From NCBI GenBank assembly GCA_033026295.1, contig CM065176.1, positions 9,775,945-9,839,944 on the forward strand: a DNA stretch of 64,000 bases, written 5' to 3'. Shown here piece after piece: positions 25,001 to 36,159 of this stretch; positions within the stretch are counted from its first letter, which is position 1, and each line of letters opens with the position of its first letter. The DNA is from Channa striata. Lineage: Eukaryota > Chordata > Actinopteri > Anabantiformes > Channidae. The translations under genes and the position numbers were made by a program. Below the pieces are notes generated by a model, which was given only the letters and a program-made list of their open reading frames with translations, ran no database searches and was not told where the DNA came from.

Positions 25001-28000
25001 AAAACTGATATGTGCACTGATATTTGTGGTATTGTGTGTATTTTATGTAGTTTAAGTTTGAATGTTGTACCTACATATTTAACATATACTAATTACAGAA
25101 GTTGCTTGCATGCTGGATCAGTGATTTTTACGTGTTACGTGACAAAAACAGACTTCTCCACTCTCTCTGGTCCAGGAGGCCGGTTTGGACTTGTCTGCCT
25201 GTCTCCAGAGCCAAAAACTTTGAGGACCCCTGCTGTACACAATGCCTTTCCATGATTATCATCTCAGACTGTTGTCACTCTCTCAGGGCAGTGAGCTGTT
25301 TATGACAGATGAGGAGCGTCTGGCAGAGGAGGCCCAGAGGGAGCTGGAGAGACAGGAGCTGATGCACCAGAAGCGGGTGGCACTGGAGACCAACAAAATC
25401 ATTAAAGAGCAGCAGGAGAAGGAGAGACAGTGAGTGAGCTGCAGGAATTGTGAAGTGTGCTCTTCTTAGAATTACCTTATCTTTGTTGTATTGCAGAAAA
25501 TGTTTTTCTTGTCTGTAGTGATGAAGACAGATGTTTGATTTATGGGGCTATACTGTAAAGCCAGAAGTTCGCTCTATTTGAGCAAAATATTGTCCAAAAG
25601 GTCATACAGGCCTATTTATGTTTTTTTTTTTCATTTGTAACCCAGTCTGAAATTACAGTGATTTAAATATATAAATATAGATTTCAGTGAAAACAAATGA
25701 GTGACTGCAGAACATACTCTGCGTCACCAAAGCAGCTATTTAAGTATAGCAGCTTCACCACTGGTTGCTCAACTAAACACTTTATCTTCTCTGAAATTAA
25801 AAAAAGGTCCGGTAATCTGTTCAGAAAATACTGTACCAACATGCAGTCAATCCGACTGGAAGTTATCATACTCTAACAAAGGTGTTGACTGACAAACTTT
25901 GACGTTTTCTTGAAATTCTCCCGAGGCAGCCTCTTTTGTATCTAGCCTCAGACATTGTTTGTCAGTCAGTGCCAAGTTATTCATTTACTTTGGCCAAGCT
26001 ATTTCCTTTCCTTCTTATGTTGTCCTGAATCCAAAAATCTAAATTGCCTTTCATGACTTTGCATGACCCACTTAAACCCCAGTGTTGGAGGGTTGACATG
26101 CTTTACAGTAACTGGATTGAAGGGATCATTTCTGTATTTGTGGTCTTAAGCTCTAGCATTTTGAGCCGACATATGTTTTTTTGGGGGTGTTAACAGGAGA
26201 AAGACGGAGATCTCTCAGAAAACTGCAGAGGAAGAAGAGCGATACAAGAAAGAGATGGAGAAGTACTTTTTTTTCTGGCCTGTATCTTACATGAAATAGT
26301 AATCCAGCATTTTTCAACATCTTTTACACAATATATTTCACTTGTTTTGCCATCCTCTGTAGGATTGAGGCTGTTGAAAGGAAGCACAACAGAGAGTGGG
26401 AGGAGGACTGGGGAGCGAAAGAAAGGCCTAAGAGCCCCAAGAGTCCGCACACTCCAAAGAGCCCATCACCTGCCCCAACTACCCCAACTCCAAAGGCCAA
26501 AGGTTCTCGTAAGGACACATCACTGAGTTTTCACCATAAAATGCATGAATTCTCTTTTGAGTTTTGACTCTATGTGTTTACTCCTTTTACTGAGAAACGT
26601 CAGAGTTACACCTGCCTGCACCTCACCTGATTTCCTTCTATTCTGTGCATGTGCTCGTCTCTCTTTCTCTCACTTCTGTGTGCTGTGCTGTATAAGCTGA
26701 TGAAACCAGCTCCTTCTCAGAGGAGGACAAGGAAGAAGAGGACAGACAAGTGAGTCTGGAACCTCAGTTGTGCGTTGTCACAGCTGTTGAAAGAGGATGT
26801 TCGTGCAAGCTTGTGTAAACACAGACCAATGCTAGATTTCCTTTGACAACCAAAATGTTTACAAAAACCTCTTCTGAATAATTTATATCTCATTTTATTA
26901 CTAGATGTGGCCAGAAATGACACAGATAACCAAAATACAACTGCCAAACACAAATATTTGCACCATTTTTTTTTTTTTTTAATGCTGTGTTCTAGCCCTT
27001 TGCTGTGAAGTGTTGCTTTTTTCATGGATACACTGAGTTTCCTGAAACTGTGTTTAAGTTTATATTTTACTTGAACCCACTTGTAAAAACACACATGTTT
27101 ATCTCCATCCTTAGCCTTTGGCTGGTTTTATCGATATGAGGGAAAACTGCCGTCGATCCGCAAGGTACTATCAGCTTTGTGAGTTCAGTGTGGTGTGATG
27201 ACAAAGGAAAGAGACGACCTCTTTCTGTTTTTATTTAGTTCTTGTGTTATAATGACATGGTGCTAGATACATTTTTAAACCAGAGCTTTTGAAATCTTCG
27301 GTTTGTAAAACTTTATTTTTCTAAGTCTTTGGCCACAATGTGTGTGTTTTCATTAGCTACAGTATTTCTGCATGTCATGATTTGTGAATTGGGTGCACTA
27401 CAGTTGCCTGTTCCCCGCTTTTTATATTCTTCAACGAATGATACCTTAGAAAGGAGAAAAGAAGAAGAAGAGGAAGAAAAAAACGTCCAATACAGACACA
27501 TTGCAGGAGCAGAGAAAAAACAAAAAGGAGATGGAGTTTGAGCTGAAACTCGCCAAGGAAAAGGAAGAGATGTATGAGCGAGAGAAGCAACTGAAGATCA
27601 GTAGGTTGGTCCAGGAGGTATGAAAAAGGGCGAAGGTTGAAAATAGAATAATTAACGGAAGTGGGTCGTTTGATAATTAACAGTGTGAAAGTGGCTTAAA
27701 CATCTGACTTTTTAAAGGAGCACAAGTGGAAAGCACTTATGCCTGTTGTCTAATGCTGCCGCCGTACCAGGTTTCAGAGACAGAGAGAGAAGATCTAGAG
27801 GAGTCTGCCAAAGTGCAACATTGGGTGGAGCGTCTTTGTCAGACTCGGTTGGAGCAGATCTCCTGTGTGGAGAATGAATCGCCAGAGGTACAGAGTGAGA
27901 ACTCGGTGTTTAAGCTCATTGTTGTCCTTTCATGAAATCGTATTCTGAACGGCAGGGGTCGTGCTGTTCACTGACCAGTGGTCAGAGGCAGCCTGTTCTC

Positions 28001-31000
28001 ATTGTTGGTGACTTTTCTCTGTAGTTCAGCATATTTATGCTTAAAATGTCCTAGATGAACATTTTATTGTTTGAGATGTTCTACAGGTAAATGCTTTGGG
28101 GGAGACAGTTCAGTGGGAAAAGGGAATGTGCCACAGCTACAGTAGAATTAGCAAGGTGAAATATTTTCATCTCACTTTTAGCTGTCCCCGCCACGCTCTC
28201 CTGCGTCTGAGCCCAGTGTGAAGCGTTTCCCTGGCGGCCTCCACCTGGCCACCACCGACCTGGATGACATCAACTTGGACGACGTGGATCAGAGCTTGAG
28301 GGGCCCTCAAGCTCTGAAACGACTGGCCCCCACCCAGCCCAACACTAGCCAGCCCCCCCCTCCATTACCTCTCCCTCCACCCTCGCCCATGTTGAACCCC
28401 ACTATCCCCAACTACTCCCCTCCTTCCCCTCGACCGTCACCACAACGCCGTCCTCCGTCTCCACCAAGCGCCAGGAAGCCTCCCTCTTCCTCGTCTCCCT
28501 TGACGATCAAAGGGCGCAGGCCTCCCCCTCGTCCTCACCCTCACCCTCTTCAAGCTCAACCCCATCGCTCACCTGCCTCTCACTACCCTCATCCTTCTCA
28601 ATCTTCGTGGCCTCCATCTTCCCCTCAACCTGCTCCTCGGCCTCCTCCTCCGCCACCCCCTCCTCCTCCCCCACCTCCCACCTCCCCTCCTCCCCCGCCT
28701 CCACAGCACTCTGAAGAACGAGTAGGAACTCTCAGTGGTTACCGCCAACAACATTATCGTCACCTCCAACATCCTCCCAGTCCTCCAGAACACAGGAGTG
28801 AGTGGGAGACAGGTGGCTATCTCCCGAGAGGGGGTATTTACTCATCTAACACCAGTGAAATGTCCTTCAGCTCTAGCCCGAAGGTTAGATTTTAGATTGG
28901 CGAGGGGTGATGTGTGGGGCACCTTTTCCCATTTGTGCATTTGATTTTAACTGAGTGTTTAATAATAAGGATTTACTTTGAGTATGTGAAGAAGGGTTAG
29001 ATGTCCAGCTAGTTGTTTTTGAAGTTGTGTGTTGCATGGTGTGTAGTGGTGATGAAAACAGCATGGTATAGCTCACTGGTGAAGCTGACTTTAAAAACAA
29101 TACACGTGCGCTTGCATGTGTTTGTGCATTTGCAGTTTGTCTAGCGGCAACGTGTTGATTGCTTTTGAAACTCAAGCAAGTTGTGATATTTGAGAAAATC
29201 AGAGTGAGTCTTGTGTGTACTCCTGCAGTGCTCTGCATGTGTCAGGAGGCTGAGAGACTCATTTTATTTTGCTGCTGTTCAGGTAATGAGAAATACCTCC
29301 CATGCCAGTCGTGTTTCCACTTCAAGTACTCCCTTGGTGAGTCTTGTCTGTAGCCTCACATGTCAATTTTGGCAAACCCGTCTTGCCTTCTTTTCAATAT
29401 TATCATTTGCGTTATCTTTATAAATGTTTACTCTTTCACCAAAAGATGCTTTTGTTGTAAACTGACCTGATGAATGAAATTACTGTTAAAATACAGAGCT
29501 ATACTCAGTTGTTGCATGGAAAAATGTTTTTTCCCCAATAGCAACTAGCGCCCAGTCCCCCCAACCAGAGGCGTCAGACTGCCCCTGTCATGTCTAAGCC
29601 CGTCATGCTGCCCCAGTCCCAGACTCACCGACCAGATCCACACAGACCCGCGCTCCGTTCTGATGGTCTGGTATGAAATGCACAACTCTGCAATAAACCA
29701 CTTTGTGCACAAAACGTTCAGATTCAGATTAATAGGGTCATAAAACATTCAGACACCTGACACAGTATGCCGTCTGCTGGCTGAGAGATTCATCTCTGCC
29801 TCTTTTTGAGTCCTGGTGAATCTTCCAGGCTCTCCAGCTGTTTCACCCAAACCCAATTTGTGGTTATTGAATCACACCCGTGAAACCACTATGCTTCCTG
29901 ACGAAAGCACTAATGAAACCGAGCAGATTGCTTATTTTTCAAACCGCATTTATCTTGGACAAGACAAGATTATAGAGTAACTCACTTTTCTCATACTAAT
30001 AGCATCACACATTCACACCTGAGGGCACCACAGACACTTCTGCCAGGCAGTGTGCACTCCAACAGCTGGAGGAGAAATGCCTTGCGGAAATGCTTCCCTC
30101 TCCTGATGTTGTACCGCCATCATCTGAGGTTTTTTATGGGTTAAATTACTCCTGCTCACAATTTTACTTTTGAGATACAGTTTCGTACATTCTAGATCTA
30201 CTTTTGTGCAGTATATCCACAAAGATTTCTTATGTTTTTTGCATGATTCTATCTAAAACTGTGTTCAACCTGGAGAAATGGAGAAGAGTGTTTAAATTGC
30301 TAGTGCTAGTAGCTACAAATGTGATTTGTGTCTGGACCAAAATCTTTGAGTGATTGATGAACACAATTTAACGTTGCCATCCATAGAGCTGAGGCACTAG
30401 CATGCTAAAAACACCTCTGAACCGCAGGGACAAAGTCAGGGTCTTGTCCCTGTGGTTCCCTGTGGCGGGCCTGCTTGTCCTGCTGCTGCAAATACTCAGT
30501 AGAGCACCAGATCCACAGCAGAGAATAATGACCAGAAAACGCAATGCACGAGTTTGATTCATGTTTACGTCCCATTTTTAAAGATTTCTTACTGATGTAG
30601 GCTCTGTAAGATTGGGATGTCAGCTGATTTGTTTTATCTGAAGTTATTCTTTAAAATATGGATGGAGACAGGTGAAGTTTTGTTTTCACTAAATGCTGTT
30701 ATGTGTTTTTGTATTTCAGCCTCCAGAAATGCTGAAAAGGATGGTTCCTTTCAACTCATCTTTTAAATCAAACAAGCGACAAGTATTCCATCCCAATTAC
30801 CACCTCAATCAATTTGTCATTACTACTGAGTGCTTTTATCCCGTTGTCTCATCACGTTTCGTCTCCTTGTTCACATGTCAGGTTTCCCTGTGGTTTGGGG
30901 ACTCAGTGATGGCTTTTCCTTTTTTTACTCATTATGTGTTCTCTCTGTTGGCTGCATTACTGCCTTTAGGTCCAGCCGTGTACCTTAGCCACGACAGGCC

Positions 31001-34000
31001 TTTTATGTGCAGCAGCACGTCACAGTGTTTTGGTCTTGCTGCCGTTATTAGTCACGTTCTGTAGTGGCAATAGTTCCACCAGGGCTGCTCTATAAAGGCT
31101 CATGGAAGGCTCCAAGTGGTTCCTTGGAAACAGAAACATCCGTCTGATTAGGTTTATCTGATATTCCAAATACCACATCAATGAGATTGTTTGGTCTGAT
31201 TTCAGCCGCTGTCTCCAGCCACAACAAATTAAATCACGCATTACAAATTAGTTCATTTTTTATGTGCGATGCCGAGCTTCTGTTCAACAACAGGAAATGA
31301 ACGGTCGGATTAGAGGGTGTTTCTGCAGAGAGAAAAATGACTTTGAGTCATCAAAGCTGGATTAATGTAATTGCCTTTCTCTGAGAGTTTTTTCCTCCCC
31401 CTTCCTGTAACATAGCTGTCACCTTTGGTAGGAATGATTACAAACGATTTTCTGTGAGCTTATATTCCTGTGAGTTGTTCTTGTCATTATTGAATTACGG
31501 TGCAAGGTTTAAAAGCCACTGTGCTTTTTGAATTAATGAGTGAGGGGCTCCTTGGCTCCAGTTTATTCACAGTGACGTTGAGGCTTTAACACTGAGGTGG
31601 TTGTCAAAGGAAATCTGGCCAGTTTGTCATGCATGCAAAGTCTTTTTACACAGCTCACTATCACTGAGATTTCTTAAAAAACTCATTGCTTCTCTTTCAG
31701 GGCTTTCAGAAATACATGGAGGATTTTGATCCCTACTCAATGGTACCGTATGCCTGAGCCCATTAGTGCTACAACATTTCACATAGACATGCTCTATACA
31801 ATTAGAGTTAAATGCTAAACTCTGTGAAGGTAGACACCTAACAGATTTCAGCTGCTAACTTTTATGTGACAGAATGTGTTGATCTGCTTTATATACTGTA
31901 TGTAAACTGTCCTTCAGTTGACTTGTAGAGATGTCACACTCTGCTGCACATTTTCTTTATATTTCCTAACTTATAATTTATTATTTTTATGTTCTGATTT
32001 GAAGACTGATGCACTTCTATTGAAAGATTATCAAATAATAAACTATTATAATAATAAAAAACATTGGTAGATAGCAAGCAAGAAGTAATCTAAAGCTAAA
32101 GGAATGACTGTTGTCTGAAATAAGAGCCTGTTTGCTCCAAAGAAAACATATATCTTTGCTATCTGCAGCTCCAGTCTAATGTTTATAAGATCTGTCATTC
32201 ATAGTAAGTATGCGTATGGCGTAGCATTTAGTTTATTGTGTACCATCACCATTTGTCTATTCTTTTTGTTGGCACATTTATTTACTATTTTGCCCCTGCT
32301 GTGTAATTGCCATTTTCTCTCCTTTTGTCTTTGTTTTTTAGTTCTCCTCGGACCAGATAGATGGGCGAGATGTGCGACTGCTCAGAATCAAGAAGGTACT
32401 GACTGAGTTTATTGATGAGAGGAATCTCACTTATCTCTTTAAGGTAAGACGTTTCAAACATGACTAATGCTCTTGTTTATTGTCTTGCAGGCGGGACAGC
32501 TTGACCTTGCTCTGGAGGGGGGAGCAGACTCCCCGTTAGGAAAGTTGGTCATATCCTCAGTGTATGAAGGTGGTGCTGCAGATAAGCATGGTCCGTTCTT
32601 TTTTTTTCTGCATGCTGAATGTTAAATAGATAATGATTTAAAGCTTTGGAAATTTGTGTTTATTCCGTGTATTATTGTCACATGAAAACACATCTATATA
32701 TCTATCTCTATATCTCTCACCTGAAATACAGATATTCCCAAATTACCAGTGAATGACACCTCCTGACACCTCATGTTGCTCCACTACAGCACTGTATCAC
32801 TGTGGGGAACAGAACATGTTTGCTACGTGTTTTCCCTACGATGCAGGCTACCTCTGGCATTCATTCTGTGTGTGTGACTGTTGAGAATATTTGTATTTGC
32901 TAGTTAAAAGTCTCTCACGCCTCTGCTCGTAGGTGGCATTGCACCAGGGGATGAGCTTATGGCTGTGAATGGGAAGATCCTGATTGATGCCACATTGACT
33001 GAGGGGCAAAACTCTCTCACACGAGCCTGGAATAGTGGAGGGGTATGGTTCAGTCTACAATGAAATGCTTCATTGTATAAATTAAATATTATTTTCTTTA
33101 GTAGCCACAACTGTTGTGTGTTGAGTTGATTATAGTGAAACTCCTCAACAATCAACCAACAATCAGCTCTGATTGATTGTTGGTTGATTGTTGTCAGACT
33201 GTGGCTCTTGGTTTCAGCCCAGCCGCTTGACTCATTGTTATTTTTTTTAAATTCACTGAAACACACAATAATAAGAGTGTTTTTACTTTCAGGACTGGAT
33301 TGATGTTGTGATTGCTGTTTCCCCTCCGAAAGACTATGAAGATGAAGTGTAAGAACTCCTTTTAATCTTTTTTTTTGTCAAATTAGCTATGTGATTAGTT
33401 GTCTGTGTAATCATATTTGCTACTTTTAAAAAAACTAATGTGTGTAAATATATATGCAGCCCTAAGTCAGCATCAGTCAGTCCCACTGTGAACAGAAAAG
33501 TGTTTGAAGGCAGTGCAACACTGTACAGACACGGCTACCTACTTCATCATTAGGCCTCCCTCTCCTCCCACCTCATCCTCATCTTGGTAAATGACGCAGT
33601 CTTCAAACCTCCTTGTTTTCACTGCACGTCTCAGAGGATGTTTGGTGTGACATTTGGTTTTGTTTGGCCCCTGTTTTTGTTCTTGTGCACATGTGACAGT
33701 CTGTCAATCAGAAGCGAGCGAGCAAGAGTATTTTCGCATTGATTTCCCATCACTTTTGTCGAACTTTGAAAATGTACGTTTTACCACTGAAGCATTCACA
33801 AAAAGCTAGCGTGACATTAAATGTAAATGCAGTTATGCTTTTTATGTTGTTACAACAGGATATTTCTTGCATGCGCTCTACATTCACACAGCCACGCTAT
33901 TTGAGTGATGACCTTTGATGACACAATTCTTGCAATAAAGTAACCCAATCCCATCGTATATCTGCCAACCCCGACCCACTGAGCCATCTATAAACTTACA

Positions 34001-35188
34001 CACATGTGTGTGGCCTCTGTGGTGTTGTCCCGTGTCATCAGGTCACGGACGCTTGTAAAAGTAGCAAAGGAGTCCTGCCAGCCTTCAGCAGTTGTTCTGA
34101 TTGATGTTGCTCCGTGGGACTGTTACATGTTGGGACTTACACAGACACTCAGTGGTACTGTACTGAGACTAATGCTTCCAGTGTTTGATCAGGGTTCATT
34201 TCTATCATGTTTAAAATTGCCAAACATGTAGGTCTTACAATTTACATTTCTCTGGCAGAATCTTGAGCTCAGTTAAGTCCCGATTGTCTTGTGTTTCTAA
34301 AACTCACCTGCATGTGTGTTGGTCTGTTGTGTTTAATGTCAGTGTTGGGCTGTAATTCCTTACTAGTATTGCATTACAGCCCAACTAGTTATGCGTACTG
34401 CAATAATGATTGTTACTAGTGATGTATTACTGTAAAAAAATTACTTTTCCCGATAATTAGCAGCGTAAATAGTTACAGAAAAATACTGTAATAATATTAC
34501 AGTTACTACCTCCGGAAACAACTTGTTACAGTGTTACTTTTGTTGTCACCACTGCAAAGATTGATTTTAAATTTCCACATTTAATATCCGTTGTCATCGT
34601 GCTGGCACATGTAACTATTTGCAAAAAAGTGCCTACATTCAAGGGCAGAAATAATTTCGATTCCTTTAATAGTTTGGGACAAATGATGATTTGTGTCCAG
34701 GTAGTGGTAAAAACAATTCCAGTGTGAAACATGTGACCTCAAACCTTCAGAAACATTTAGTAAGACAGTACAACAATGTCAAGCTCATGGAGATACACCC
34801 GAACAAACAAGAGCCCTCTGTGGCTCAACAACTAAAAGAAATTTAATCTCCACATCAGCTACAACAAGCAACAAAGAACTAACAAAGCTTGTGGCTGCAT
34901 ATGTAATGTTTCCACTCTTCACTCTCTGTCCATCGTTGAGACCCCGACCCTTCAAAATATTATAACAAGTAATGCAACAAGTGACTTTTGACGGGGGAGT
35001 AATAATTAAAGTAATAGTTTTATTTTAAACAGATAATGAGTAATATATCACATGTTTTGAGTATCTTGCCCAACAGTGTTTGATGTGCAATGACTGTATT
35101 TATGACTGTCCAGTTGTTAAAAAACCGCAGGTTTAACTTTGTGCTATTGATTAATCCTTCTCTTCTCTCCTGCAGGACGTTCTTCTAG
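19030..35188 (+). CDS. ush1c: Harmonin (Usher syndrome 1C scaffold protein)
   Basis: Isoform a exons: 19030-19065, 20691-20758, 22006-22149, 22266-22404, 23023-23131, 23242-23266, 23351-23408, 23502-23690, 23779-23838, 24175-24231, 25287-25429, 26197-26262, 26363-26508, 26697-26749, 31701-31742, 32342-32395, 32491-32590, 32933-33042, 33293-33348, 35176-35188. These close to 555 aa (human a-form about 552). Order: N-terminal harmonin-homology domain (~1-83, MERKVAREFRHKVELLIENEAEKDYLYD), PDZ1 (~86-168, GLGLSV), PDZ2 (~213-293, GMGISIS), coiled coil (~300-385), a Ser-Pro/Lys-rich stretch, PDZ3 (~460-545, QLDLALEGG), and a C-terminal DEVTFF, itself a PDZ ligand. Harmonin binds cadherin-23, SANS and myosin VIIa in hair-bundle tip links, and protocadherins in gut microvilli. 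Isoform b swaps the 26697 exon for a seven-exon cassette. Neighbourhood with abcc8 is as in mammals. Confidence 0.95.
25130..25235. mobile_element. Possible decayed hAT terminus in a ush1c intron
   Basis: The stretch ends in AACTTTGAGGACCCCTG, which looks like the inner-to-outer end of a CAGGGGTCC-type hAT element. I found no matching opposite end or target duplication, so it may be a solo remnant. Confidence 0.3.
26697..26749 (+). CDS. ush1c: ush1c isoform-a specific exon
   Basis: A 53-bp exon (acceptor TATAAG, donor GTGAGT) with phase 1 in and phase 0 out. It encodes an acidic linker, PDETSSFSEEDKEEEDRQ, that corresponds in place and character to the acidic DDLDGG...EQ linker of mammalian harmonin a before the FDPYSM block. 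Because its exit phase (0) does not fit the phase-1 entry of the next exon at 27115, it cannot be joined to the b cassette in frame. It therefore behaves as an alternative to it. Confidence 0.75.
27115..30782 (+). CDS. ush1c: ush1c isoform-b exon cassette
   Basis: Seven exons in consistent phase: 27115-27164, 27450-27617, 27771-27887, 28182-28883, 29283-29336, 29542-29670, 30720-30782. Entered from 26508 in phase 1 and left in phase 0 to 31701, they replace the a-exon and add 427 residues, giving a 965-aa protein. The first reads PFGWFYRYEGKLPSIRK and the second is Lys-rich. The next codes a second coiled coil (NKKEMEFELKLAKEKEE; VSETEREDLEESAKVQHWVERL), followed by the PST region and MLKRMVPFNSSF. 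This is the order of mammalian harmonin b, the actin-bundling form found in stereocilia. Confidence 0.85.
28182..28883 (+). CDS. ush1c: PST (Pro/Ser/Thr-rich) exon of harmonin b
   Basis: One 702-bp exon in phase 0 codes 234 residues (isoform b ~526-759). It opens with LSPPRSPASEPSVKRFPGGLHLATTDLDDINLD, whose GGLH...TTDLDDI block is the conserved start of the mammalian PST domain. It then turns into polyproline, including a run of 13 prolines, T-S, and six more. The strand is strikingly pyrimidine-rich. Polyproline of this type is a typical profilin or EVH1/SH3 ligand, in keeping with actin bundling; no partner is shown here. Internal cryptic splicing is possible. Confidence 0.85.
30419..30458. 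repeat. Short inverted repeat in a ush1c intron
   Basis: Arms 30419-30433 and 30444-30458 (GAACCGCAGGGACAA and its complement with one mismatch) flank a 10-base loop. It could form a hairpin in the transcript. No family recognised. Confidence 0.5.
32396..32443 (+). CDS. ush1c: Possible 48-nt exon extension at the start of harmonin PDZ3
   Basis: The exon 32342-32395 ends LLRIKK at a GTACTG donor. Reading on gives sixteen in-frame codons (VLTEFIDERNLTYLFK) to a much better GTAAGA donor at 32444. Both donors keep phase 0 with the next exon (AGQLDLALEGG). The shorter form matches remembered mammalian harmonin; the longer would insert 16 residues between the first strand and the ligand-binding loop of PDZ3. 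Confidence 0.45.
33146..33193. repeat. Perfect 20-bp inverted repeat in a ush1c intron
   Basis: Arms at 33146-33165 and 33174-33193 are exact reverse complements around an 8-base loop. The arms are built of CAATCAAC/GTTGATTG words. It lies between the last two PDZ3 exons. Confidence 0.85.
33460..33553 (+). CDS. ush1c: Alternative last coding exon of ush1c
   Basis: Acceptor ATATGCAG, entered from 33348 in phase 2, gives V-PKSASVSPTVNRKVFEG followed by ATLYRHGYLLHH and a stop at 33551. The RHGYLL element resembles the CRHGFFLQL tail of a known mammalian harmonin isoform that does not end in TFF. An AATAAA signal at 33934-33939 would end this transcript. The product would lack the C-terminal TFF PDZ ligand made by the exon at 35176. 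Confidence 0.7.
34340..35078. mobile_element. hAT-like DNA transposon in the last ush1c intron
   Basis: A 739-bp element whose ends are CAGTGTTGGGC and GCCCAACAGTG, an inverted repeat with one change. It is flanked by TTTAATGT (34332-34339) and TTTGATGT (35079-35086), a 7-of-8 match fitting an 8-bp hAT target duplication. The interior carries the GTTACT/AGTAAT-rich sequence typical of a widespread fish hAT family with these ends. No transposase frame. It separates the two alternative last exons of ush1c. Confidence 0.8.
35176..35188 (+). CDS. ush1c: Canonical last coding exon of ush1c (TFF end)
   Basis: After the CTGCAG acceptor only G-ACG-TTC-TTC-TAG is coding, giving a C-terminal V-T-F-F like the LTFF of mammalian harmonin a/b. 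It was recognised by phase (GT|G) and homology. An AATAAA at 35259-35264 is the likely nearby poly(A) signal. Confidence 0.85.
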
Positions 35189-36159
35189 TCTCATTGACAT
35201 CCTGCCAAGAAAAGTGATCTGATTATTGTCATTATTATCAATTACTGTCCTATCCACAAATAAATATAATCATATTTCCTCATCTTCACACTCACCTGTA
35301 AAAAAACAAGGATAATGTGTTTTTTTATTATTATTTAGCATTACAAACGGCTCTTTGACAGTAAACCTCGTGTCATGCTTCAGGATATTGACGACCTGCA
35401 AATACTAAGCCTTGTCACTGTCTAATTTTATTACCGGATGCTCCTGTCAATGTTTAGTTGTTTTCAGTAATCCTCTTGACCTCTGTTTAAGCCTGGACAT
35501 TATTGACCACGTTAATAAACACATGGCTCAGTTCATGTTTTGCTTCAGACATGTCTCATTTGTCTCTATAACCGTAAGGGAGGGGGACATACAGCAGGCA
35601 TACTCTGATCGATAGCACCTCTCTAATGTGCCTTTTCAAAGCCAAATAAAGGACTGCTGATGTTCACTGAATTGATTTGTGTTGTGCATACTGACATTCT
35701 GTCCCTTGGCTTCACTCAAGTAATGTAGAACTTTTTTCCTGTTCACTACTGTAATGTGTTTAATCAGTTAAACTATGGATTAACATGATTCATTTTAAGA
35801 TATGCAAAGTTTCTGTCCTCGGTGTTGGCAGCAGTTCTGGATGGATTTACTCCAACCGTGGGGAGTAATGGAGACGTGTGATTAAACGTCCACAGGGGGC
35901 AATGGTGCTCCTTGTTGAATATTGAGCTACTTTCTGGATGAGAGTCCGGAGTCTCTGCCTTCATCATTCTGCTCTCAATGAATCTTAATGTCAATATCTA
36001 GGTCAAAACCAGCCTTAATTGAAGTACCCGTGGATTGTTGGTTTTCAAACCATGCACCGTTGGCTGTAACGTCCCACTCCCCGTTATATAACCGCTCATC
36101 CCCCCTCGGTTCATGGTGGGATACGTGACTTCTCTGCGCTCCACGGTTCCAACGCTGCA

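Noticed and set aside
26697..27164. Joining exon 26697-26749 to 27115-27164 (giving PLAGFIDMRENC...)
   Set aside because: That frame exits in phase 2 and hits a stop in the next exon. The phase-1 frame (FGWFYRYEGKLPSIRK) matches harmonin b and stays open.
28507..28793. Minus-strand Glu/Arg-rich frames
   Set aside because: Complement of the polyproline-coding PST exon of ush1c; composition artefact.
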